Origin: Ciborinia camelliae
Taxonomy: Eukaryota > Ascomycota > Leotiomycetes > Helotiales > Sclerotiniaceae
Reading direction: 5' to 3'
Assembly: GCA_025890175.1 (NCBI GenBank)
Contig: JANPYM010000006.1
Location: 1,987,500 to 2,051,499 of the forward strand
Length of the DNA stretch: 64,000 nucleotides
Shown: positions 47,086-59,340 of the stretch, one piece after another
Position numbering within the stretch: the stretch's first letter is position 1
Layout: every line of letters begins with the position of its first letter
The notes under the pieces: model-generated
The model's database searches: none
Told to the model about the DNA's origin: nothing
Seen by the model: the letters and a program-made list of their open reading frames with translations, nothing else
Program-made: the position numbers and the translations under genes

Positions 47086-49817
47086 CACCGCACTGCCAAC
47101 GCCACTGTTTTACTGGGACAGTAAATAATGGCCCATCCATCCGTCCTAATCTTAGACAATGGTATCGTTATATTCGAATTCGAACAGGCGAACGCGCATG
47201 GAAGATATGTTCTATCGATAAAGTCTGTACCAGAGGAATCATTAGTATTCCAGAGATTATCTTGGAGCGAGGCATGATAAAGAGGTTACTGCTTACATGT
47301 TTTCCTCTTTATAAGAGGCAAGGAACGTGATAGACTCAGGCGTATGCAGCAGATAGCCCTGTGATCTAGGTACTGTCTGCATACCATCTGAAATATGTAC
47401 TGTACAGTAGAGTAAATAAGAAAAGGAAGGAGTCAAATGACAAGTTTCTTTAGAGAGATACGGCGTCGGCCATGGTTTGGGACAATTGGATGAAGGACGT
47501 TGCGCACTGTGCACCATGCATTCTAAGCTCTATTACATAGCTTTCTCCGTTGAATTTAGAAGGATTCCTCGTACGGAATAGTAATATCATAGATCCATAA
47601 GGGAAAGTGGGTTTGGCAGGGAGTGAGTGAGGCAGCGTTAGCCTTACAAACTGTGCTGACGCGCTGAGGATCTTGCTCAATATTACAGTACACTCGGTAA
47701 GGTGTTCCAGTCGGTAATGCCCATTGCTGATTCGTCAATAATGTGAGGTAATGCAAACTGAAGAGGCAAAATAAATTCTGGATTATGAATTCTGTACCGT
47801 ATCCTTGACAGGTTCCATATTCCCTGTATCGATTTTCCGAATGGACGGGAATCGGGCTGCATCGAAAAGATTGAAGCTGCCAATGCACCAATGGAGATGT
47901 TGCTAATCAGTTGATCTCTCGAACAGTTTATATTTAGTGGCTAACCAGCTTTTTCCGAAAGGAAGTAGTAGAGTGGGAGTGAGTAATTTGACCAGGGTCA
48001 ACCTGATTCACATATGGCAGTGGTACAGCATCTGGTATAACAGTCTCCTGCCTGGAGTCTTGGTCTGGAAAAATGCGGGTAGATTAGGCATTTAGACGGT
48101 TGAATAGTTAGACAGTTGGGACAGTTGGACAGTCAAACCAACAGTGAAATAAAGAACAGATTGAGTTGGTGATTTTTAATATGTTATTTTTACTGGCCAT
48201 CATGCCCTTTTCTTGGTAGCGGTGGTGGTGGTGGTGTGGTGTGATGGTTGGTGGTGGTGATCATTTTGGTGGTTGGGGGGTTGGGAGTGGAGTGGCACAG
48301 AATAAAAACGCTTACAGATGCAAGACCTTGCTTACTCAGATTGAACTTCTCCACTGAGCTTAAGTGAAATCTCGGTATGTGAACCCTTAGGATAAGCCTT
48401 GACTAAAGTACCCAGTGGAGTTAATTTTAAACCTTGTGTGTGTATATGTGCGTGTGTATATATATCCCTGTTCTGGTATTCAAGAAAAGCGCTTTAGAAG
48501 TAGGTTTGAATAATATCTGAATAATAGATTATCTGAATGTCTGTCCAGCGTCCAGCGTCCAGCGTCCAGTGTCCACCTAAGCATTTTTCGCCAGTGAGAA
48601 AGGGGTACGTACATGTTTGCATGATAAATGCCTAAAATACAACTTCTGACAATATTGGATTGAAATCGTCTCTGAATCGCACAATAGATGAATCACTAGA
48701 TTCACCTGCCGATCTCATAAATTCGGAGTTCGGAATACCCTCGTGCAACTAAGTAATACAATACTCGTACTGTACTCAGAAACCGAAGACGTTGAAGAAC
48801 TCCACATTACCGACCCCAAAAATGCAATACAATGGGCTTATACTCGCCCTCGTTCACGCGACCAATAAACCCTTCCAAGCCTCTCCAAGGTGATTCGGAG
48901 CTTGTGTTTCTGTGACAGAAATCCCTATTGTTCTTCGGATAATCATATGAATCGTAAGTATAACTTAAATCCAACTGCTGACTCGAGCGGTGAAGTTGTC
49001 ATACGGGTACTGATAGTGCCGAAAATTAATTCGGTTTAAATCAGCTCCGATTATTACAGTTACAGTCAGTATGCTATGCTGTAGATAGACATCTTTAGCA
49101 GCCCCTTGAGAAACCCCGTTCATGATGTCTAAATTTGCTTGAGATGATTAAAGGGCTTTGAAGATGTTCTGCAGTATATTGTCTAGCATATTTGACGATT
49201 TTGGCTTTCACTGTTAACGGTTTTGAAACGATAATGATGGTGACATGCCTAAGCAGCCATTTAAATCGCTGCACCATCGCCATATTTCGGTGTGATTCTC
49301 AGGTCTATTATTAGATTGGTGACTGCGATCGAACTCGAAGGTCGCAACTATATTTATCCGTCCCAAATCAAAGGAATGTACCAGGCGCTTCTGCATACAA
49401 TATACCACATGCCAACTTAAAACAGTCATGTCGATAAAATCCATAATATGTGTCATAGCCAAATCGATCTCTCCGTCTTGGTCGGTGGCCAAAAATTTGC
49501 CAATAATGTCTTAGTTAGACCGATCGGTCCAAAAGATGGTTCGTGGGAAGATCACTGTCCTTTGAGGAAAATTTTTAACACTGAAGAAGAAAATGAGTAT
49601 TCATAGAAAAAGCTTGCCAAAAAAAGAGTCTTACCTAGCGAAATATCGCCTGTGTAGAACATATTTTCACGTAATAAAAGCATGGGAACACAATAATCAA
49701 ATTGAAACAAATGCAAATTGATATTTCCTCAACCCGATGGAAAGTCACCCTTGCTCAAATTGTGTGCCGCTAACGCCAATATTATTAATTACAATCCTAA
49801 TTCTCAATCTTTGTCGT
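47086..49817. other. 2.7 kb intergenic region with possible gene remnant
   Basis: Left part is the promoter of the zinc-knuckle gene; right part the 3' side of CWC22. Minus-strand frames at 47293-47891 are not convincing. A minus-strand frame at 49214-49492, open upstream to a TAA near 49516, reads like coding sequence (ATDQDGEIDLAMTHIMDFID) but has no ATG and no family match. Also contains GGTGGT repeats near 48219-48262 and a GTCCAGC repeat at 48543-48570. Confidence 0.45.
48543..48570 (+). repeat. GTCCAGC tandem repeat
   Basis: Three to four copies of gtccagc, the last one altered. Confidence 0.8.
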
Positions 49818-52319
49818 CTAATCATATCTTCGGCCTCGCTTTGGTGGTGGAGATCTAGAAATACTGTAGTCGCGTCTTCGTTTGGATGGTGGAGAAATGG
49901 ATCTGCTGACTTTACGTGTTCTCCGAGGCGGGGATGGAGACCTCGAATAGCTATCGTCCCGCCGAGATGCTTCGGCCGGTGGTGACCGGGAAAAGCTGTC
50001 TCTCCTGGCGGATCTTCGGGGCGAGGGAGATCTTGAAATGCTTGCACCTTGGCGTTTTCGAGGGGCAGCACTGATGGAAGATGTGTTTCTCCTCGCTGCC
50101 TTCCTTCTAGGAGGCGATCTTGATTCGTCCAAAGATCTGTTCCTTCTCTGTGGAGTTTCCGAGTAGCTATCTCGGCGCCTTGTTCTTTGAGGATATGGTG
50201 AGCGAGATCTGGATCTCGATCTGGAAAGACTTGAATCCCTGCGTCCTCGACGTGGAGGTGTCACAGAGAGTGATGTTCGCCTACCACCATGACGGGGGGG
50301 TGGTGTGACTGACCTAGAAAGAGATCTCGTTGGGCTCCGTCCCCTTCTAACCTCCTTTCCTTTGCTAGTTCGTGGTGGTGTCCTAGATGTTGAACGTCGC
50401 CTGTCTAAACCACGAGTTCGAGATGGCGAGCGAGATCGTGAGTATGACGAGCCTGTATAAGATGAATAACTCGAAACAGAACTTTCAGAGTCCGATGTAG
50501 CATCATCAGCAGCCGCGGGTAATGTTTGTAGTGCTGGTTTTGGCATGTTCTGAAGGTATTCGCGCATCTCTTCCGTAATAGCACCCATTCCAATACTTGT
50601 GAAATAGTTGATGGAAAATCTTGTATTGCGAGGATTATCATGAGGAAATAGTCCTTCAAAATAAGGTCGTAGAATATCATCCTTCAGGCGAGCTTGCAGT
50701 TTTACCATTCCCATTGCTTCCGACAAATCCTGAAAAAGAATCTTAATAAATATACGACTGCTCGATGTTGTCTCTTCTTCATTAAGATGTACAATGGACA
50801 AAACGTGCCAACCAATAGCGTCAGAGCTAAGAAGATGGCCGAAAAATCTCGCAATATTTCGTAGTCTGTTCGTTTCATAACGATGGATGGTATCATAATA
50901 CTTTGCAAATGATTGCTCGAAAAGGTCAGTCCAAAGGCGATTTATCTTTGCAAATCGCTCCCCAATAAGACCATAAAATTTTGAGTAGGTTCTCTCCTGG
51001 GAGCAGCATTCAATGACCATGGAAGGAAGTTCTGGCTCTTGTCCAGGTGGTAGTGTGACTTTCATCAGCTTGTGACAACATTCTTCAGGATCGATACTGG
51101 ACATGATCGTCAAGTATATAGTTCGTCGTAGATTGACAAGATCCGTATTACTCTGGTCCTTGATTTCTAACGCCTTTTCTTCCTTTGCCTCTTCATCATC
51201 CTCGCTATCGTCATCTTCTTCCTCGTCATCCTCGTCGCCACTTCCCTCCCCAAGAATTTCTGCTTTGAGTCGTTTGTATAATTCTTCGTTTTGTTCCCAT
51301 TCCATATCGAATTTGAAAATGTTGAGCCCATCTTGGACGTCGATCTCATCATCCAAGGCGATTCGGTGCGTGATTTGATCTTCCTCCTCCACCAGATCCA
51401 ACTCTTCTTTGATCGCAGGGTTATCTTTATATCTGTCTTTTCGAACTTGAAAGAGAACTTCGATCATATATTGTACCCGTTTGTCGATATCCGCCTCGTT
51501 CAAAATATTTCTGAATTGGTCGAACACTGCTAGAGCAATAGGCCCACTCATCTCTTCCAGATGTTGACCCACCTCGCGCGTTAATCCCACGGCAATTTCA
51601 ACACTGTCGTCCGTCGGTTTATTGAGAAGTAACAACAAGATCTGGGCCGCGACAACCTCGTTTGCTACCTGTTGATTGCAAAGATGAGCGATGAACGTGG
51701 TGGCAGAAAGGCACACAGCCTTGTCATTTCTTTTGAACCCTTTTTTGAATTGTACTATAAGACGCTTCAAAAGAAGCTCGCCAACTTGAGGAAGTTTTGT
51801 GTTGACAATGGCGGCCATTGCGGCATATATCGGTGTGAATGGTAAACTAGCAGCCTGGGCCTTCATAATGCTTCTACAGAATAACCCTCGACCTCTAATC
51901 AAATTCTCTCCAAATAACTCTGGTACGATGTGTTTGATATTTGAGACATTGACCTTGTTGATTAAACCATTTATCGACTTCTTCAGTGCCTCCCATGCCA
52001 TTCGCTGATATTCCTTGCTCGTTTTGTCGGTGATCTGAGATTGTAGTGCTCGTAGGCGTGCAGGTGGGATATAGGTACCACCAGATCGCATCGTAAGGAG
52101 TTTCTCATATTCGGCCTTCGCAGCAGCTTGCTTTTCTTCCTCCGATCTTTCCTTGACTACAACCATCTCTCTACCTCGATATTCGCGGTCCAGTTGTTTT
52201 CCAGTGTTAGAAGAACGGCGGCGCGGAGAAGTAGGCACGCGATTGGTAGATCTCTCCTCCATGATCCTATCTTCGGGGACAACAGAAGTAGCCATCGTGT
52301 TCGAGTCGTTTTGCGACAT
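49818..52319 (-). CDS. CWC22: pre-mRNA splicing factor Cwc22
   Basis: Spliceosome component that binds eIF4AIII and Prp2-region proteins and is needed for the first catalytic step and, in animals, exon-junction complex deposition. A single exon of 833 residues. The MIF4G domain covers about 110-330: [99 protein letters not shown] and [20 protein letters not shown]. An acidic insert precedes the MA3 domain ([74 protein letters not shown]). The end from about 620 is an Arg/Ser domain of some 200 residues with many SRSPSP-type units and RRRD blocks. I use the ATG at 52319; a frame open upstream starts at TTG. Divergent from DPM2. Confidence 0.95.
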   Translation of the reverse strand: MSQNDSNTMATSVVPEDRIMEERSTNRVPTSPRRRSSNTGKQLDREYRGREMVVVKERSEEEKQAAAKAEYEKLLTMRSGGTYIPPARLRALQSQITDKTSKEYQRMAWEALKKSINGLINKVNVSNIKHIVPELFGENLIRGRGLFCRSIMKAQAASLPFTPIYAAMAAIVNTKLPQVGELLLKRLIVQFKKGFKRNDKAVCLSATTFIAHLCNQQVANEVVAAQILLLLLNKPTDDSVEIAVGLTREVGQHLEEMSGPIALAVFDQFRNILNEADIDKRVQYMIEVLFQVRKDRYKDNPAIKEELDLVEEEDQITHRIALDDEIDVQDGLNIFKFDMEWEQNEELYKRLKAEILGEGSGDEDDEEEDDDSEDDEEAKEEKALEIKDQSNTDLVNLRRTIYLTIMSSIDPEECCHKLMKVTLPPGQEPELPSMVIECCSQERTYSKFYGLIGERFAKINRLWTDLFEQSFAKYYDTIHRYETNRLRNIARFFGHLLSSDAIGWHVLSIVHLNEEETTSSSRIFIKILFQDLSEAMGMVKLQARLKDDILRPYFEGLFPHDNPRNTRFSINYFTSIGMGAITEEMREYLQNMPKPALQTLPAAADDATSDSESSVSSYSSYTGSSYSRSRSPSRTRGLDRRRSTSRTPPRTSKGKEVRRGRSPTRSLSRSVTPPPRHGGRRTSLSVTPPRRGRRDSSLSRSRSRSRSPYPQRTRRRDSYSETPQRRNRSLDESRSPPRRKAARRNTSSISAAPRKRQGASISRSPSPRRSARRDSFSRSPPAEASRRDDSYSRSPSPPRRTRKVSRSISPPSKRRRDYSISRSPPPKRGRRYD

Positions 52320-52828
52320 CAGGAATATGTAGCTAGAAATCTTATATGAAGCTTCTCGGTGTCGCAAGTGGCTGGGGAGCTACACTAAAAAAAACTTGTC
52401 GAAAGTGTTGGAGCTTTCGCAATCGATCGGTTGACAGCTCTTTGCTCAGTACATCAGTATGGATTATTTATAAATCAATAGAAGAGCTACGCTTGACGTA
52501 GTAGAATGAAGAGGCGTAGGTGGGTAGCTGAATTCTGCGTTGCATGAAGTTGATAATATAATAAGATGTTCGCGAAGTGTACTGTACAATAAATTTAGGC
52601 GCAAATAATCGCGCTAAATAAAAATAAAGTTCCGGCCCCTGTATCGCGAGAGACCAGATTGACTTGACGGGGAAAGGAGCTCTGTCTGCTCTTATGAACT
52701 TTTGAATAATTGACTTCATTTTTACAACTTTACAAGCAAGCAAGCAAGCAAAAGGTTCACCTCATAATTTCCAAGCTTCCGATATTCGGATTGATTTTAC
52801 CACACTCCTTTGAAAGTCTATTGCAACA
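52320..52828. promoter_or_regulatory. divergent promoter CWC22 / DPM2
   Basis: 509 bp between start codons, AT-moderate, with an AAGC tetranucleotide run at 52731-52750. No coding region. Confidence 0.6.
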
Positions 52829-53225
52829 ATGGTAAGAGATATCGATCCGCCGTGCAGCTGATCTTTCGCAAGTCACCCTCAATTCCATACTAACCTTCAC
52901 AGCTCGATCAACTCATTGGCCTCGCGATGCTCGTCGCTGCTTCGTTCGTCTTCCTTTACTACACTATCTGGACTCTGCTTATGGTACGGATATTCAGCCC
53001 TCATCAAAAGACATCTTAGGAACTAACTATCGGGACCAGCCATTCGTCGACTCCGATCATCCTCTACAGAATGTATTCCCTCCTCGAGTCTGGGCAATTA
53101 GAATACCTGTCATCCTTATCTTATTGGCATCCGCTGTAGTGGGGTCCTTTTTGAGCGTGGTTATGATCAGAAGCAACAAAAAGAAGGCTGCCAAAGCGAA
53201 GGCTGCTTTGAAGAAGAAGGCGTAA
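52829..53225 (+). CDS. DPM2: dolichol-phosphate mannosyltransferase subunit Dpm2
   Basis: Small ER membrane subunit that stabilises and activates dolichol-phosphate-mannose synthase, which supplies mannose for N-glycans, GPI anchors and O-mannosylation. Exons: 52829-52831 (the ATG alone), 52903-52983 and 53040-53225, giving 89 residues. The introns (71 and 56 bp) have good gtaaga/gtacgg donors, with CTAAC in both. Two membrane helices: LIGLAMLVAASFVFLYYTIW plus TLLM, and AIRIPVILILLASAVVGSFL. Between them the hallmark loop reads PFVDSDHPLQNVFPPR. The Lys-rich end (RSNKKKAAKAKAALKKKA) is longer than in animal Dpm2. The start codon is followed at once by an intron, so gene callers may miss it. 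Length agrees with the family (about 80-95). Confidence 0.93.
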
Positions 53226-54807
53226 ATGGATACTCGGGCGAATTTGGTTAATGGGATTGGGTGTCGCAACGGAGAAATGTTACACGTACGTGAACATTGA
53301 ATCCATTGAACTAATCATATGTTCAACTGGTAGTCAGTGGGAGCCTGTGGGAGGTTCGGCGCAAATTGTGGAAAGGCTGGGCTGGGCATGATCTCTTCAG
53401 CATTTGTGAGGAATCTGTGTATGTATAAAATACCCACGATATTCAGATATCATTTCTCGGTGTATGGTCTTGGTAATGGTATCAGTTGGAAAATCAAAGT
53501 TTTATGTTGTCAAGAGCGAACCCTCAACACTGCCCATGCCTCAAAACTCATGGACATTTGGCTTTGTGTTCCGGCATAATCCGGAAATCCTTGTAACAGT
53601 TGAACCCCCCTTTTTGCACAAGCAGCAACGAGTTTTGCTGTACCTGCATGAGATGATATTCTACTATTTCTTGAAGATCGAGCCATCCCTTTATCATGAG
53701 TGATCCGCCATGAAGTGCTTTTATGGATGAACGACATTTACTTTGGCCAGCCAGATCTGCCTGAGAAGAGGAAGTCTCAATATAGCTTATAATCGGTACA
53801 TTTGGTGAGCCATGGAGAGATTATATATACTGTCGTGACATTTTGGAGGAGACATTTTGGAGGAGTTTCGGCTTCTGAGATAGCTCCTTTGTTGAGTGAG
53901 TAGTATGGTATGAATACTCAAGTAACGCATATTGAAGTGTTGCATTGGCAGGTATGTACCTAGTAGGTATATAAACCCTTGTATTCATTGAGCTTGATTG
54001 GTTGATGTATAATTAGAACAAAGGATTGGATAATAGAAACGGCATGGCATGTTTGAAGATAATCTTGCCCAGGTGTGTGTCGACGTGTGCATAATGGTAA
54101 TGATACCTACCTAGGGAATGATATAGATACTACCTAGGTATACCTACTCGAGTAGGTGCATTGGGTAACTGGAGGTATTTGATGATCGAGTGAATAATAT
54201 AAGAATAATAATAATATCAAAACATACTTTAATACTCAAATCACATATAACTCACCTATACCAGACCTACCTATCATGAATCTCTAAATCACCTACTACC
54301 TGGGTAGATACCGGTAGTCACTCGTGCTCATGATCTCCCCACTCTTGGCTTTGCCCCTCTATCATACCGCAAACATACCATACATACCTACCATCCATCT
54401 ATACCTTCGCTACCGCTACCGCTCCCGCTCCCATCTGCCAACCAGCCCAGCTTTAGACTCAGAACTCAGGAGCTCTTTATAAAGAAGGAGCAACAACTAC
54501 CTATCACTTACAATAATTCATTTATTAACACTACATTGCATTACTTTACTTTCCCTAAAGATACTCGTACATTCACAAACAAACGGATCTTGAACAACAT
54601 TCTTTTACTGACCTTTCCCGAGCGTTCTCCTGAATTCTGACTGTTCAGGAAACCGGGGAATTGTATCACTGGCAAGGTGTCGGAAACCCGAACCATCTCG
54701 CGCCCTCGTTATTTAATCTACGTTTGACGACCGAGTCCTAAATCATCAGCACTGCAATAGCTGCAGAAATTCACGAAACTCTCTTATAGAACTTTATAAC
54801 CATTTGA
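53226..54807. other. intergenic, no supported gene
   Basis: Frames at 53337-53737 are chance-like. Contains TACCTAGGTA at 54131-54140, several tacctacc motifs, and a CT-rich, TATA-poor region (54500-54800) that probably is the promoter and leader of the next gene. Confidence 0.55.
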
Positions 54808-57800
54808 ATGCCCACCTCATTTGATAACGAAACCAGCCATACTTCAAGCGGAATATCACAGCCCAACAAAACGGGACAGAAAGGCCCTTCAGCTGGAGTG
54901 CAGATTCCCACCAAGAACGGCAGAAAGAATGGGACGGCGAGGGATGGCGGTGGTGCTGGAGGGGTTATGGCTGCGGTCACAAAGAGTAATGCAGCGAAAT
55001 CATCGTGAGTTCTTGATTTATGAAGAATTTCCTCGGCATATTCAGTTGCTAATCTGCCAACTCGTCCAGTAAGAACAAATCCTCCGCCATGATTTCTCAG
55101 ACCCCATCTCCAGAGACGAAGCCGGTTGCTTCTACACAAAACGAAAGTTCGGTGGCATCTCCCATGTTAGATGCGCTATCATCTACTTCTCAAGGCTCTT
55201 CTGTCACGCACAACACAAATGAATGGGCAAAGAATATTCCAGCATTTTCCAGCTCTCCGAATAACTTGATAAGTCTCGGTGAATCACCTCCTACCCTGCC
55301 ATCTTCATATGAAGACAAGATCACGAACTACGACTATTCTGCGAAAGAACCAAAGGAATCTCCCAATAACCACGTCCCTTCATCTTCTTCGCCAATAAAT
55401 ACAATAAGTCATAGGAGAACTTTGAGCTATCAGATGGATGGAGCCCTTCCATACAGTCCTGAAGAGTATCATTCCACTCTAGCTTATGCAGCCCGACGTA
55501 TCTCGACGTATGCACAGCAATCACGATATAGTCCTTATCCACCACTGCCACATCAACCTCAAGCCCACTTCCATGGAGCGCCAAATGCCGATATTATGTT
55601 GTCTCCAAGAGCTCCGGGTCTAGTACCTGGTGAGAAAGGCTTTTATTGTGGATTTGATAGTCATCCGGCTCAAGATACAAAAAAAAACCCAAACAGCGTC
55701 ATTGTTACTGGATTTGAGGGTGGGCTAAGTATTTATAATGTCACCAAGAGAGGTCTCAATAAGATGCTCACTTTGAATGGCTTGAGAGGTGGGGTTTACA
55801 ACACCAAGATCCTTCCGTGGACTGCTCCATCGGAACATTCCCTCCAATATCCTTTGATCGTTGTCGTTGTTCACGGTCCCGTTCGAACAACCGGTGATAG
55901 GTCGAGTGCCGAATATACCGTGCCTTCTGAAAACCCGCCAGCGCCTATTGATGAAGATGGCCGAAGTTCGCCAAGGCTACCTACCCGCTGTATCGATGGC
56001 GACAACCATGATGACTTGATAGAATACTATCAAACAACAGTTGAAGTATATTCCTTGAGTACAAGGAAGCATATTGCCACTTTGCTATCTACCCCGAAAA
56101 CACACTTACCAATACCTCTATCAAGCCCCCTATTTACACCCCCAGCTCCAGTTGGTTCTTTCACAATCCGAGCAGACAGGAGTAATGTTATCGTAGCATC
56201 TGGTATTACTGGCGAAACTTGGATCTTTCGACAGCGGGATAACAGTGTGTCAAACGTCGAGTTCAAGTGTATTGGGAAAGTATGGACAACTGTTCAACAT
56301 GGTCTTTCTGTAGATCCAGCAGTTTTCAACAATCTTGCTGAAGGTGGACATCAACCTGAAGCCAGCCCACGATCTCAATACAAAGCCTCAATATTATCTT
56401 TGAATGGGCGTTGGCTGGCCTATTGTCCCTCAGCAGCAACTTCTCAAATTTCACTCCGTGCTACTGTCCCAGAAAGCCTTGCAACGGGGCGTATACCTGG
56501 TTTGAATTCGCAAGCTCCACCTCATCTTCCTGCTGTAAATTGTCTAGTGGATACTCCAGGGGGTGAAGGGATGTTGAAGCAAGTTCTTCAAGCTGCAACA
56601 CAGGGAATTGTTGAGATTTCGGGATATGTTGGGAAGCAAGGTGCTCAGTATTGGAACAATTACTGGAACAAATCCCCGTCACCTCAGCAAACTAATGGTG
56701 GGAACGCGTATCCAGCTCCGCAGAACATTTCTCCCCAGTTTCCTCCTACACATGGACTTAATAGCCAAGTAAACACTGCAAGCAAGGATCCTGGACTTAT
56801 ATCAATTCTCGACCTAGACTCGCTAGCACAACAGACCTCGGGATCGTCGATTCATCCTCTCGCTACTTTTCCCGTGCCTCATGGATGTAGTTTCCTGTCA
56901 CTTGCGCCTAGCGGTCTCGCTTTGTTCACGGCGAGCAGTAAAGGCGATGTCCAGTTTGTTTGGGATCTCATGCGATTGCACTATTCAAAGTCATCTCTCC
57001 TCAAGGGGGCCTCCCAAACTGGAGGTGTACATGGACCACATGTTCGACAGATTGCACAATTCTCGCGCATGACTATTGCAAGAATTGTGGACGTCGTGTG
57101 GACTGCACCACACGGTGAGCGTGCTGCTATGGTTACTGAGCCTGGAACAGTTCATATCCTCGATCTTCCAGCTAGCGCTTTTACCTGGCCTCCACCGCGT
57201 CGACGTATTCAATCTGGGAGTTCTGATCTGTTGAATCCTGAAACTCCTCGATCTGCTGTTGAGGTGGCTTCAAATGCCGTATCGTCTTTGTGGACCGTAG
57301 CTCGACCTCTAGTAGCTTCTCGCAGGCGTCGAAGTAGCGTCGGTATTCCCGGTATCACTGCTGCAAGTGTAAAATCGCAAGCAGGTCAGGGAACACAGGC
57401 ATTGGCCGCTGGAATTAGCCGTTCTGTGGGCGCTGCAACCGGTAAGATGAATGAAATGCGAAAATCGGGTGGAACAAAATTGCACCTACCTAAGAGCAGA
57501 ACCATTCCCAACCCAAATTGCGTCAGGTTTTACAATGGGAGGCATGGCGATTCTATTATCGTTGTTGGTGGGGGCATCGTCCGAATCTATACAGTGAAAA
57601 GTAGAAGAGCGGATCGTCCAGCAGATAGACAAAAATCATCCAGGGGTGCCAAATACGTCGAGTACCAAGTACCATCTCTACCTGACTTTAAAATAGCGCC
57701 AGGGCCAGTACCAGGCGATGTTCCTGAAACATTGACCAGAGATACAGGAGATAATTGGAAAACAAGACAGGTATCGGCTCGGGTATCCCTCCCCTCTGGG

Positions 57801-58268
57801 GCTGAAACTTCGATACCTCAAGCAGAGATTGAATCGAATGCGCCATATCAGCCATTCCATACCGACCGCCGCGTTAGCCTCTGTGTTTATTATCACGAAA
57901 AAGCTACGCCATCCTCATCCTCAATACATACAACTGGCTCAACTGAAAATAATGTGACTAAATCGTCAAAAGGCGCATGGGCGTTTGGTGGCCCTATAAG
58001 AAATGTGAGACTTGATGTTGGTCCACCTCAGATTACAGAGGACGATTACGAAACTTCATCTTACCATCGGGCACTTCCGTCCTCTGCCATCGAGCGAGTA
58101 ATGAGGATCGCAGACAGCAGTCATGAGGATATGGAGCAAATTGTGGTTACTACGAGACGGCGCAAGGGTGCGAGTCCCAACGGTGCCATAAGCCCAAGTA
58201 ATGAAGACGAGGAGGGCTTCTTTGAAGATGACTGCGAGGTCCTGGATTTTGCTAGCCAGCGAGTTTGA
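54808..58268 (+). CDS. large WD40-like protein, possibly BCAS3-related
   Basis: Two exons, 54808-55004 and 55070-58268, with a 65 bp intron in phase 2, give 1131 residues. The first ~130 residues are disordered. A beta-propeller-like region starts with KNPNSVIVTGFEGGLSIYNV, then RGLNKMLTLNGLRGGVYNTK, YPLIVVVVHGPV, VEVYSLSTRKHIATLLSTP, RADRSNVIVASGITGETWIF, ASILSLNGRWLAYCPSAATS, and later TFPVPHGCSFLSLAPSGLAL with GDVQFVWDLM. Further downstream come VDVVWTAPHGERAAMVTEPG and RHGDSIIVVGGGIVRIYTVK. The C-terminal 180 residues are again disordered and acidic at the end. This order of a split propeller with a WDLM-type strand resembles BCAS3, an autophagy-linked phosphoinositide-binding protein; the link is from memory and tentative. 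Convergent with the next gene. Confidence 0.72.
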
Positions 58269-59340
58269 TCGACTACGATTCTTCCAGCAATTCTTCTCAC
58301 ACTCTCTAACAAGTACCCAAAGATAGTGACGGATCATGTATTGGATTTGGTCCATGTCTTTTAAGGGGTGCACTCATTGCCAGTCATTCTCTAATTTCAT
58401 ATAAATACAGGTTTAGCAGGGCCTTCACGGGTTTCATAGCATTGGATTTCTCCAGTCCTATGGTGGAGGAATGTTTCGGTAGGGTCGGCAGTGAGTATTC
58501 ATGCATAGTTTAGCTTTAACGGCGTTTTTGGTTGAGGCATATGGTGCTTTGAGGTGGGTGAACCAGAGACTAGAGTGCCGGTGATACGGAATAGCTGGGA
58601 TTATACAGAATGGCCTGATATGCTTTTGTGACATGATATAAATAAGAACATGAATAATTAAACTACTCCAAGTGGCAATATTGCCCCTTTGCATTCTCTT
58701 CAGTTCGTAGTGCCAGACTTCACGGATCAGCATCTGTTTATTGAGCTTTTGGCCCAAAGACACCATTTGCGTGCAAATCAAGCTTTTTTAACAGATAAAA
58801 TATGTCAAAGGCTTCTTTACGAAACGCCAGAACAACTTGAACTGTTGTATAAATAAGACACAATCCCCGGGGCTTGGTTGAGCCTATACTAAATATCATG
58901 ACGTTGGCCGTCTTGAGAAACAGAACTATGAGATATGAATCGATGCATCATAAATGCTTCAGCAAAGGGGTTTCTGACCATGTTTAGTCTAATCGTCGGT
59001 TATGAAATGGCAGGATCGTATAGACGAGGAAACCTCCGAATGGTTTCTTTCTAGATTTCATTTCATTCTCAACCGCAACAGTAAAATCTTCAATGGGTGT
59101 GGGATTTTGATAATATGGTTTAATTGCTGATCCATAGTCTTTTTCAGTTGCATAACTGTCGAACATAGGCTCGGTTTTCTTCCCGGGACATTAACATGTT
59201 GGATTTTTTAGTGTCGAGCTGCATATTCATATTATATAAGATAATATCTGCAGAGCTTAATCTAGTTCTTCAAACTCCAATAGTGGTGGATTTGGCCTTC
59301 ATAAAGCCTGGAAATATGCAGTCCTTAACCTATGATACAT
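58269..59340. other. convergent intergenic region
   Basis: Contains a minus-strand ATG-led 60-codon frame at 58984-59166 that is mildly protein-like; otherwise no gene. Confidence 0.5.
58984..59166 (-). CDS. possible small protein, 60 residues
   Basis: ATG at 59166 (MFDSYATEKDYGSAIKPYYQ) to a TAA at 58984. Hydrophilic N-terminus, a short charged middle (ENEMKSRKKPFGGF), no signal peptide. Balanced amino-acid composition makes it better than chance, but it is isolated and unmatched, and could be the last exon of a lost gene. Confidence 0.25.
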   Translation of the reverse strand: MFDSYATEKDYGSAIKPYYQNPTPIEDFTVAVENEMKSRKKPFGGFLVYTILPFHNRRLD

